Shown here in pieces: positions 20,178 to 28,489 of a stretch of DNA of 64,000 nt. The DNA is from Dyadobacter sp. NIV53 (GTDB lineage Bacteria; Bacteroidota; Bacteroidia; Cytophagales; Spirosomataceae): positions 434,001-498,000 of the forward strand of contig NZ_CP081299.1 of the NCBI RefSeq assembly GCF_019711195.1, in the 5' to 3' direction. Made by a program: the position numbers and the translations under genes. Position 1 is the stretch's first letter; each line of letters opens with the position of its first letter. The notes below the pieces were generated by a model. The model was given only the letters and a program-made list of their open reading frames with translations. It had not been told where the DNA came from and ran no database searches.

Positions 20178-23100
20178 ATGGCACTGCCCATGCAATATCC
20201 CGTTTTTGAAGCCGATCAGGTGCTTACCAACAAGCATCTGAATGACGCCTTCAATTATCTTGATGCCCAAAACAGGCTTACCCGCACTCATCTGATCGGC
20301 ATTGGTATTGTGTGCGGTCTTGAACTGAACTATAATCAAATTGATGCGCTCACCATTTCACGTGGCTGCGGGGTCACGTCATTGGGCTTGCTGATCCTGT
20401 TTGAAAAAACAACGACTTACAAGTTTGCCCGGAAAATTACTTTGCCAAAGACATTTACAGAGCAAAATGCGCTTACCAAAATATACGAAACTCTTAGTCC
20501 ATGGGAATTATCAGACACACAGCAAAGTGGCGATGATGTACTTTCACCGGCATTTCTGGATGACAAAGTCATGATGCTATTGCTTGAAGCGGACTTACTC
20601 GATCTAAAAAATTGTGATACAACGGATTGCAGTGACAAGGGCAAACGTATGGATTTCATTTTACGTCCATTACTGATCACCATTTCGGATGCAGAAAAAT
20701 TAGCAAGAGGCAATGGTAAAATCCCGGTCAATTTGCTCGATAGCCGTTTTGCGCTACCGGACCTGCATTTGCGGAGGTTTGACGTAACAGCAACAATTTT
20801 GCAAACACCGAAAGATATTTTGACCGCCTTCGGAAAATTAATGGATGATACCACGGTCTCAACCGTATCAGACACTTTACAGTTGGCATATAATACCTTC
20901 AAACCAATACTTTACGAGGATTTTTCGGGCGATTTTTCTCAGCTTAAAATAACTTTAACCCAAACACGGGATAATCTAAAATACGCAGTTGTATGTCAAT
21001 ATGTATTCGACTGGATAGACGATCTTGTAAAAACGTATACTGAAATTCATGAAAAAGGCACCGAATGCCTTACCCTTTGCTGTCCGGATGAAGCTCTTTT
21101 TCCTTATCATTTATTACTTGGCAGAGCTATTTTCAGTACAACAGATCTTGGCCAGAATATCAATCTGGCACCTTTCCGCATATTCCGGAATTATTTTATA
21201 CACTCACCAATAGTAGGTTGTAACGATGCATTGGTTGCCGGTATCCGTTCATTGTTTAAACGGCTGGTTTTACTGATCAAAAATTTTGGTAATACACAGA
21301 CGAACAATACCAACAGCTTTGCAGCAAATATCAGTAGAATTTCACCAATCCGGATCACACCGTCAAAATTGGGCGATGTGCCGCTTTCTGACAAAGCAAT
21401 CCCCTATTATTATTCACCTGTTCCATTATACCAATACTGGAATTATGATAAAACGCGCCGGTACAAAGCAGATACAAATCTGGGATACCGGGCGGATTTA
21501 TATTCGACCAGCCCAGCCATTAGAACACCACTTTTGTTTGATATTGAAGCGTACAATTTCCTGAGAATTGAAGGCCATATTGGGTTGAATTATCAGAGAG
21601 CGCTCGGAGAAATTGTGCTTCAGATTCAACAGTATCGCCTGCCTGTTCAGGTAATTGCACTGAAAGCCAAGAAGTTCGATGAGCTGGATATCGATTACAC
21701 TCTGATCAGGAAAAGCCTCAGTGATCTGGAAATTACATATGATGTGGTCCGGCGGGAATGGGAAGCCATAATAGGACAAAATATTGAATGGCTGGACGAT
21801 AATAAAAACGATGCTAACCAGGCAGTTGGAACAGCATGGCTCAGGACTTTCATAGGACATCTGGTCACTTCCAAGCGCTTTATGTTCAACGATTTATCAG
21901 AATTCATTGCGCATTACCGCGCTTTTATCCGGCTTTACGAAATGATTGAGGCTGATGCAGATAGTAAAGCAACAGAACTACGCCAGCGCCTGGCAAACAA
22001 CGACCAGAAATTAAATGCCGTCTTCGCCGAGGATCTGATAGACCATCTGGATGAAATTGGGTTGTCCATTGCAAAAGGGCCATTTCGGGCATTGTACCAG
22101 GATTACCGCAACAGGGTAATTGAATTGCTTAAAATGCAGTATTTTGAATATTACTCTCAAATCCATCCCGGCCTCGAACACAAAGCAGGTGTGGTGAAAG
22201 GCGGTACATTTATTTTGGTGTATGCCGATAGTGCAAGGCAAATTACAAAACGCAGGGTTGCAGGAAACATAGGCGTTTCAGATGAAGCTGTTGCTGCAAC
22301 CACAGCTGTAAACGTGGAGGAAAGTGATGATTGTGATTGTTTTGAAGATTCATTTAATGAACGTTTCAAAGGCATAGACGATCCGGTAAAACGAAAAACC
22401 ATTCTCGAATTGCTGGGCAATGACTTTTTTCAGCCTGTTGTTGAAAAGGAACCTGAAATTGCAGATGGTATCGTTTTCGCAGATTTTTATTTGCCTTACT
22501 TATGCTGCGGTGACGGTCCGGGTATAACTTATATTCTGGAAACGCCGAAAGAACCTGTAAAACCAACACTTTCTATTGATCCGGTTATTTTTTGCAGTAA
22601 TGACCAGAAGGCATATACACCGGTAACTTCACCCGAAGGAGGTGTTTTAAAGGCCAACGGGCAGGTTGTTGCAAATAATGTAATTATTCCGGTTACACTG
22701 GGGGCCGGCACTTTTACCCTCACCTATGAGGCAGACGGTCAAACTTCTGATCCTGTTACAATTATCATTAAAAACGCGCGTACAGAAGCAATCAAAATTG
22801 AGGCTTCTACCCATGATGAAGCCAGGCCGGGAGATGAAATCACATTTACCATTTTAAATCCGGTTGAAGGCGAAACATATAACTGGGATTTTGGAGATGG
22901 TACCACCGCAACAGGTAACCCCGTTTCACACAAATACTCACTGAGTGAAAATGAGCAACGGCATATTTTCCGGGTAAGGGTCAATGCACAGAATGCCCCT
23001 TGTTCCGGTTCGGATGCAGAAACAGAAATCATAGTGCAGCAGCCAGAAAGCGACGTAATTTTTGAGATTGAACAATTGATCTATTGCTGGCAGGATGACA

Positions 23101-23630
23101 AGATGTTCTGTTTCAAAGTTGACGAACAATATCAAAATAACAGCCAGATTGAAAATCCGGGCGGATTGATCTTTACCGATGAAAAGGAAGCTTGTTTTGT
23201 ACCGAGAAATCAAATTCATGAGACCACAAAAACTTTTGACCTGACCTATCGGGGAAAACAACTTAGCATTACAATTGTTAAACCGAATGCCAATTATACC
23301 ATTAAGCTGGAAACGACTGTTGTTACAACGAATCAAAACGTTCTCATAACGCTCAATGCCAAAGACCAGACACATTTACTTTATCAATGGAAAATTGCGC
23401 CTTTCGATGTTCAAAATATTCCGAATAAACCGTCCGTACAAATACAAATTCCTCTTAATAGTGAAAAATTCCTGGAGACAATCAGGGGAAATAATGGCGA
23501 ATTAATTATCTCCTTAACAGCACATGTTGATTTGGATAGTGATTCAAAACCTGATTGTGACAACACCTCTGTCAGGGTAATTAAGCTGGATGATGTGAGT
23601 ACACATTTAGAAAACAAAGACGAGTTCTGA
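20178..23630 (+). CDS. Large eCIS structural protein with PKD domain
   Basis: A 1150-residue protein opening MALPMQYPVFEADQVLTN, then a segment rich in NKHLNDAFNYLDAQNRLTR-type helices. The N-terminal two thirds is unrecognised but has no signal peptide. At residues 870-950 there is a PKD domain (YNWDFGDGTTATG), flanked by further Ig-like beta segments up to the C-terminus. PKD/Ig folds suggest a surface-facing, binding part such as a fibre or baseplate decoration. The start at 20178 is preferred; an in-frame ATG at 20085 would overlap the previous gene. The stop TGA shares a base with the tape-measure ATG (TGATG at 23628-23632). It could be the receptor-binding element, but this is not shown. 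Confidence 0.7.
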   Translation: MALPMQYPVFEADQVLTNKHLNDAFNYLDAQNRLTRTHLIGIGIVCGLELNYNQIDALTISRGCGVTSLGLLILFEKTTTYKFARKITLPKTFTEQNALTKIYETLSPWELSDTQQSGDDVLSPAFLDDKVMMLLLEADLLDLKNCDTTDCSDKGKRMDFILRPLLITISDAEKLARGNGKIPVNLLDSRFALPDLHLRRFDVTATILQTPKDILTAFGKLMDDTTVSTVSDTLQLAYNTFKPILYEDFSGDFSQLKITLTQTRDNLKYAVVCQYVFDWIDDLVKTYTEIHEKGTECLTLCCPDEALFPYHLLLGRAIFSTTDLGQNINLAPFRIFRNYFIHSPIVGCNDALVAGIRSLFKRLVLLIKNFGNTQTNNTNSFAANISRISPIRITPSKLGDVPLSDKAIPYYYSPVPLYQYWNYDKTRRYKADTNLGYRADLYSTSPAIRTPLLFDIEAYNFLRIEGHIGLNYQRALGEIVLQIQQYRLPVQVIALKAKKFDELDIDYTLIRKSLSDLEITYDVVRREWEAIIGQNIEWLDDNKNDANQAVGTAWLRTFIGHLVTSKRFMFNDLSEFIAHYRAFIRLYEMIEADADSKATELRQRLANNDQKLNAVFAEDLIDHLDEIGLSIAKGPFRALYQDYRNRVIELLKMQYFEYYSQIHPGLEHKAGVVKGGTFILVYADSARQITKRRVAGNIGVSDEAVAATTAVNVEESDDCDCFEDSFNERFKGIDDPVKRKTILELLGNDFFQPVVEKEPEIADGIVFADFYLPYLCCGDGPGITYILETPKEPVKPTLSIDPVIFCSNDQKAYTPVTSPEGGVLKANGQVVANNVIIPVTLGAGTFTLTYEADGQTSDPVTIIIKNARTEAIKIEASTHDEARPGDEITFTILNPVEGETYNWDFGDGTTATGNPVSHKYSLSENEQRHIFRVRVNAQNAPCSGSDAETEIIVQQPESDVIFEIEQLIYCWQDDKMFCFKVDEQYQNNSQIENPGGLIFTDEKEACFVPRNQIHETTKTFDLTYRGKQLSITIVKPNANYTIKLETTVVTTNQNVLITLNAKDQTHLLYQWKIAPFDVQNIPNKPSVQIQIPLNSEKFLETIRGNNGELIISLTAHVDLDSDSKPDCDNTSVRVIKLDDVSTHLENKDEF

Positions 23631-25069
23631 TGGCAAACAGGCACGTAATCGGCAAACATGAGATCAGCATCGAAATAGGTGATGTCGGGCTTGCCTTTGA
23701 GACCCAGAACGAAGTCTCAGATCTTTGCCGTACCACTTTGTATCCTGCTTTGGATAAATTGTTTGACCGTTACGCACCTGAAAATGAACACTGGAAAATA
23801 GACAGCCTGGTCCTGGATCTCGGAGATCTTGCTGTTGAAAACTGGCAGAAAACATTTGTCCAAAAAACAATTGAACAAATGGAAGAACAGCTCCGGAAAA
23901 AGCTTAACAAACGGACGTTTGAAATGGCATATAACAAACACGCTAAGCAGGAAGAAACGATAAACAAAGAAGCAACCATTACAAGTATAGATGTCCCGGT
24001 TGAAACCACATTTTTAAAGTTTTTACAAACCGGTTCGTTTGCATGGAACAGCCCGGTACGTACGATATCGGAGCTTGAAAACCAACTGAAAATCACCGGT
24101 AAATTATCCAATCAGATTGTTCAGCTGGTTCAGCAGGATTATACCGTACTCACCCGATTAGTGTGGCAGTTTTCATCTGAATTCATTAAAGCGGTTCTTG
24201 CAAATCTTGTTTCAAAGAAACCAGAAGTGCTCTCTTCTTTTAATACACTTTTTGTTCAAAAAACATGGAAAGGTGCTTTTCTGGAAATTGGCGTTTCTGA
24301 GCAGAAACGTACACAACTGGAAAATCACTTCCGGCTTGCCTTGCTTTTAGAAGCTTTTCCGGTTAGCACCGGTAAAGATGTCCTGATTAAATCAATGCGG
24401 GCTTTACTTTCAGAAAAACAACAAAACATATGGATTGAATACATACAAAAAACTATTCAGATTGATGAAAACGAAACTATTCTGGCTGAAGTCAGCAAGG
24501 TACTGGTCTTAAAAACCAGTCCGGATAATGTAAAGCAAAAAGTAAAACAGATTCAGGTTGATGACGACTCAGAAGCTATTTACATTAACCAGGCCGGGCT
24601 GGTTTTACTACATCCGTTTTTACCTGTGTTTTTTAAAAAAACAAATCTGCTGGATAACAACCAATGGAAAAGCAATGTAAAACAACGACGGGCAGTATTA
24701 CTGTGCAATTATCTGGTTTCGGGCCAAAGTACTGCTGAAGAAACCGACTTGTCTCTTCATAAAATTATGTGCGGTTTGCCTTTTACAACGCCGATAGAAA
24801 ACGAATTTGAACTTACAGAAATTGAGAAAACTGCCTCGGAAAATCTGCTGAACGCTGTACTGGAATACTGGACTGCGCTAAAAAGTACGCGAACGGATGA
24901 ACTACGGGGGTCATTTCTGGTAAGAAACGGAAAACTCAGCCACAAGGATAACCAGTGGTTTCTGAAGGTGGAACAACGTCCTTATGATATGCTTCTGGAT
25001 CATTTGCCGTGGACAATCAGCATGATCCAAAACACTTTTATGCCCGAAATGCTCCGGGTGGAATGGTAA
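23630..25069 (+). CDS. CIS tape-measure protein (Afp14-like)
   Basis: A 479-residue protein of the contractile-injection-system tape-measure family. Its opening (HVIGKHEISIEIGD...ALDKLFDRYAP) and the second conserved block (NQAGLVLLHPFLPVFFKKTNLL near residues 320-340) are typical. Long amphipathic helices lie between them. The protein lies inside the tube and sets its length. The gene is coupled to the preceding structural gene and ends 12 bp before the first cargo gene. Confidence 0.85.
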   Translation: MANRHVIGKHEISIEIGDVGLAFETQNEVSDLCRTTLYPALDKLFDRYAPENEHWKIDSLVLDLGDLAVENWQKTFVQKTIEQMEEQLRKKLNKRTFEMAYNKHAKQEETINKEATITSIDVPVETTFLKFLQTGSFAWNSPVRTISELENQLKITGKLSNQIVQLVQQDYTVLTRLVWQFSSEFIKAVLANLVSKKPEVLSSFNTLFVQKTWKGAFLEIGVSEQKRTQLENHFRLALLLEAFPVSTGKDVLIKSMRALLSEKQQNIWIEYIQKTIQIDENETILAEVSKVLVLKTSPDNVKQKVKQIQVDDDSEAIYINQAGLVLLHPFLPVFFKKTNLLDNNQWKSNVKQRRAVLLCNYLVSGQSTAEETDLSLHKIMCGLPFTTPIENEFELTEIEKTASENLLNAVLEYWTALKSTRTDELRGSFLVRNGKLSHKDNQWFLKVEQRPYDMLLDHLPWTISMIQNTFMPEMLRVEW

Positions 25070-25081
25070 ACTGATCAGACT

Positions 25082-26476
25082 ATGAATACTTCCATATATG
25101 AATTACAATCCACTGCCAGAAACAGCCGCAAAACAACTTTTTTTGGCAGCCAGCCCAGGTCATCCTTTTTCACTCCGGCTATCCAGCCTAAACTTTCAAT
25201 TGGTTCTCCCAATGATATTTATGAACAGGAAGCGGATGCGATGGCCGACAAAATCATGCGAATGGAACAACCCGGCGTACAATTGAAATCTTTGCCGGTT
25301 ACCTCGTTACAGCGGAAATGTGCGCATTGTGAGGAAGAAGAAAAGAAAATGCAGCTTAAAGAAATAAACAGTACAAAAGCCAGTGCCGACAGTAATCTGG
25401 AAAGTTACGTTGGCGGCCTGAACAGTAGCGGACAGTTCCTGCCCAAGGACGTCCGTAGTTTTTATGAACCAAGGTTTGGCTATGATTTCAGTCAGGTGAA
25501 AGTGCATACGGATTCAGTTGCGGCAAAATCTGCACAATCAATCAATGCACTGGCTTTTACATCGGGCAGCAATATTGTATTTAACAGCGGACAGTATTCG
25601 CCGGGAAGTGAAAGTGGAAAAAGGTTGCTGGGGCATGAACTGACGCATGTGGTACAGCAAGGTGATGGAATAACGCCTAAAATTCAAAGGCAACAAGTGA
25701 CAACCCCGACCTCCTGTCCTGGCAGTGTTGTAGGTGCAGTGTATTCAAGAGGCAATGACGACTGGGCTGAGTGTGACTATGAAACTGCAAGAATAAGCGT
25801 GAACCTGATCCTTGATCCTTGCACATGTAGCTCATCAGGTACAACAATGCCCTTGTCAGTAAATTATTCAGCAATACTGGAAGGTAAAAGTTTTACGGGA
25901 AGGACAATTCCAAATCCATCCGGTACGGGAACAATCCGGGAACAGGAAGGCCAGGCATCACACATTGCTACCGGCGTAGTTACACCGGGACGTTCGAGGA
26001 CACCAGGAACCCAGCCGGGAATGAGACTATCTGAAGATAACTTACCGGCAGGAACGCCTGCCAATGTAAGCGGGCCGCTTGTATTAGCCGTAGATGACAG
26101 AAACCGGGGTGGCCGGCCTGGTGACCCGGGTGATACTGTGAGCCAGAGGCTTTCGTTAGGCAGCCTTCCGTGCATCGGAGGATCAACTTCTGGCCAGGTA
26201 AGTCTTGGCGGAGGCTTTCAGGTAATAAATTACAGTATTAGTGCCAGCAGCACAAGTGTACAGCAGGCTTCCATTACACTCACTGAATCGGGCAGAATGG
26301 CGGGAAGAATCCCAACTCCACTTATTGATATTACCTCCGGGGCAAATCCGTATCCGCGTTTTCCAGGAAATCAAAGACCCGGTGGCACTGGCTGTACCTG
26401 TGATCCGGTAACAGGACGACAAAATGGTACCGGATGCAGCAGAGGCCCGGGCGGAGCCGGATTTGGCAGGCCCTGA
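25082..26476 (+). CDS. eCIS cargo candidate 1: DUF4157 protein with Cys/Gly-rich C-terminus
   Basis: A 464-residue protein. Residues 30-95 hold a leader shared with two later genes (QPKLSIGSPNDIYEQEAD, then RKCAHCEEEEK). Residues 120-195 are the DUF4157 (eCIS-core) domain ending in a zincin-like HELTHVVQQ with HExxH near residue 185. The remaining 270 residues are rich in Gly, Ser, Thr and Cys and match no toxin family I know. DUF4157 marks proteins associated with and often loaded into eCIS particles. There is no signal peptide, as expected for cytoplasmic loading. The activity is unknown; it could be a payload or a particle-associated processing protein. Confidence 0.8.
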   Translation: MNTSIYELQSTARNSRKTTFFGSQPRSSFFTPAIQPKLSIGSPNDIYEQEADAMADKIMRMEQPGVQLKSLPVTSLQRKCAHCEEEEKKMQLKEINSTKASADSNLESYVGGLNSSGQFLPKDVRSFYEPRFGYDFSQVKVHTDSVAAKSAQSINALAFTSGSNIVFNSGQYSPGSESGKRLLGHELTHVVQQGDGITPKIQRQQVTTPTSCPGSVVGAVYSRGNDDWAECDYETARISVNLILDPCTCSSSGTTMPLSVNYSAILEGKSFTGRTIPNPSGTGTIREQEGQASHIATGVVTPGRSRTPGTQPGMRLSEDNLPAGTPANVSGPLVLAVDDRNRGGRPGDPGDTVSQRLSLGSLPCIGGSTSGQVSLGGGFQVINYSISASSTSVQQASITLTESGRMAGRIPTPLIDITSGANPYPRFPGNQRPGGTGCTCDPVTGRQNGTGCSRGPGGAGFGRP

Positions 26477-26492
26477 ATAAATCAGAATGACT

Positions 26493-26509
26493 AATTCAAT
26501 TATTGAATT
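26493..26509 (+). repeat. Short palindrome after cargo gene 1
   Basis: AATTCAAT and ATTGAATT flank a single T, giving a 17-nt near-perfect palindrome followed by TTCATTG. It could be a weak transcription stop or attenuator inside the locus, or chance in AT-rich DNA. Confidence 0.25.
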
Positions 26510-26563
26510 TTCATTGAAGCCGTAAACTGGACAATTTTCATGAACTGATAATAACTAAATACT

Positions 26564-27577
26564 ATGAAAAGCAAGGATGTTCTAAACCAGGCACATACAG
26601 TTTTTTCGAGATTACTGATTCTTGCATTTACAATGATCTTATTTTCCTGCAAACGTGATGAACGGTTAGATAAAATTGTGATGCATGAAAACCCTTTCCT
26701 GAAAACTATAACTAAACCAGAGATCCTGCTTGATGATTTGAACAATCCGGCCACGCCCGTTTTTATTGATAACAGGATTGTTTTTGCAGAAAGCGGAAAA
26801 GGAACGATCAGTGAATTTAAAGACAAAGAAGCTGTTCCGTTGATCACGGGTTTCGGAATGGATAGCTATGGAGGATATCCAATTAGTGTTCTCGGACTTG
26901 CTGCTATTCCTGATAAAAAGACCTGGATCGTGGCGGCATCACAGGATAGCGGGCACATTTTTATTTATGACGAAGCCAAATTCCCAACAACTGCTGATAA
27001 AGGGCGTGAAATTGAAATTCAGCGTACTGAATCCATTAATCCATTTGGTATTCTGCTACCTAAGAAAACGCCTGTAATTGTTGCCACGGGTGGTACCAAA
27101 TCTGTATATCAGGGAAATCTGGATGTGATCAATCCCAACCCCATGAAACCAGTATTTGATGTAACAACGGGCGTTGAAGGTCTGGCTGAAGATTTAAAAA
27201 CAGGAGAAATCTATGGAGCAGTAGTTGGTACCGGCCAAAATGACGGTTACCTGATAAGCTGGAATCCTGTTGCTAAATCTATCACACCCAGAACAGTTGC
27301 ACGGGGATTTTCAAATTTAGTTGGGGTTGCCATGATGCCGAACAGATTATTGCTGCTATTGGAATTCGGGAATTTCGGTAAACCTGAGAGCGGGCGGTTG
27401 TCAGTGATTGATCTGGACAAAGATCCGGCAAAAAGTTATCCATTAATTTCCGGACTGGACTTTCCGAGTGGATTATCCTTGGGGCCGGATAATGCGCTCC
27501 TGATTTCCACTTTTGGGAAAAAACCGGCGACACCGGATGGTATGCTGTTAAAACTGAAACTTGAAATGAAAGACTGA
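26564..27577 (+). CDS. Lipoprotein with beta-propeller-like repeats
   Basis: A 337-residue protein with a lipoprotein signal: a hydrophobic stretch (LLILAFTMILFSC) with the lipidated Cys at residue 29, followed by KRDERLD. The rest shows repeated short strands with D/G turns (TGVEGLAEDLKTGEIYGAVV, LDFPSGLSLGPDNALLIST). These resemble NHL/SMP-30-type six-bladed propellers. It would be exported to the periplasm or outer membrane, unlike its neighbours, which lack signals. Its place between two cargo genes is therefore odd. It might protect the producer's envelope (for example against the CHAP protein encoded next) or be an unrelated insertion. Both ideas are inference. Confidence 0.65.
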   Translation: MKSKDVLNQAHTVFSRLLILAFTMILFSCKRDERLDKIVMHENPFLKTITKPEILLDDLNNPATPVFIDNRIVFAESGKGTISEFKDKEAVPLITGFGMDSYGGYPISVLGLAAIPDKKTWIVAASQDSGHIFIYDEAKFPTTADKGREIEIQRTESINPFGILLPKKTPVIVATGGTKSVYQGNLDVINPNPMKPVFDVTTGVEGLAEDLKTGEIYGAVVGTGQNDGYLISWNPVAKSITPRTVARGFSNLVGVAMMPNRLLLLLEFGNFGKPESGRLSVIDLDKDPAKSYPLISGLDFPSGLSLGPDNALLISTFGKKPATPDGMLLKLKLEMKD

Positions 27578-27661
27578 AACACAACTTCAATTGTTTTAAA
27601 TCCGGGAAAACAGAAGTGATTCATATCAAAAAAATTGATCTATTCATTACAATATACTACC

Positions 27662-28480
27662 ATGCAAAAAAACAATTTTCAAAAAGAGCTTACGATTTCG
27701 GCCATCCAGAAACGTAATGGCGCGGGTAATAAAAAGAACGATGTAATAAAAATTCAATCATGGTTAACCTTATTTGCCATGTCCAATCCATCATCCGGTA
27801 CTGCAACCGGTATTGATGGTGATTATGGTACGGCCACAGAGAAAGCTGTCATTAATTTTCAAAAAGCTAAAAACCTTTCAGAAACAGGCGTTATCGATCA
27901 GGAAACGTTCAGCCTGCTTTGTGAACCTATGAAGGATGCTTTTGAGGGAAATGTAAGCGGGAATGGATTACGCGAGCTGGTAGTAAATACTGCTTTAAAT
28001 CACCTGAAAAGCGTCCCCTTTGAGCTGGTAATCAATAATGAAGCTAATTCGGGGCCATGGGTTCGCGCCTATATGGGTGGTAATGAGGGTACAGAATGGT
28101 TCTGGTGCATGGGTTTTGTACAGGCAATCATCGATCAGGCAGCGACTTTACAAGGTAAAAATTTTAAAACATTAATGCCTCTTACTTATAGCTGCGATAC
28201 AGTGGGCACCACCGGCCTGCAAAAAGGATTATTACAAAGATTTGCTTCAGTGCGGTCCAATCCGGAGAAAGTGAGACCAGGTGATATTTTCCTTTTACAA
28301 AAGACTCCTCACGATTGGACACATACAGGTATTATAACAAAAATAGACAATGATACCTTTGAAACTGTTGAAGGAAATACCAACAATGGCGGATCAAATA
28401 ATGGCAATGCAGTACTGAAAAGAGTACGTAATTTCAGGACCAGTAAACTGGATGTTTTTTCTATTGAGCCATTGGTATAA
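27662..28480 (+). CDS. Peptidoglycan-binding/CHAP-like hydrolase, probable eCIS cargo
   Basis: A 272-residue protein. Residues 12-85 form a PG_binding_1-type domain (VIKIQSWL, GIDGDYGTATEKAVINFQKA, GVIDQETFSLL). Residues 110-270 look like a CHAP/NlpC-P60 amidase with a candidate catalytic Cys in WFWCMGFVQ and His in HDWTHTGII. A further polar residue may be supplied by the VEGNTNNGG segment. Such enzymes cut peptide bonds in cell-wall peptidoglycan. No signal peptide is present, so it must leave by another route, and its position in the cargo block suggests injection. ATG 27662 is chosen because it opens directly before the binding domain; 27635 would add nine residues. A role in releasing particles by lysis is an alternative. 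Confidence 0.78.
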   Translation: MQKNNFQKELTISAIQKRNGAGNKKNDVIKIQSWLTLFAMSNPSSGTATGIDGDYGTATEKAVINFQKAKNLSETGVIDQETFSLLCEPMKDAFEGNVSGNGLRELVVNTALNHLKSVPFELVINNEANSGPWVRAYMGGNEGTEWFWCMGFVQAIIDQAATLQGKNFKTLMPLTYSCDTVGTTGLQKGLLQRFASVRSNPEKVRPGDIFLLQKTPHDWTHTGIITKIDNDTFETVEGNTNNGGSNNGNAVLKRVRNFRTSKLDVFSIEPLV

Positions 28481-28489
28481 ACTCATCAA

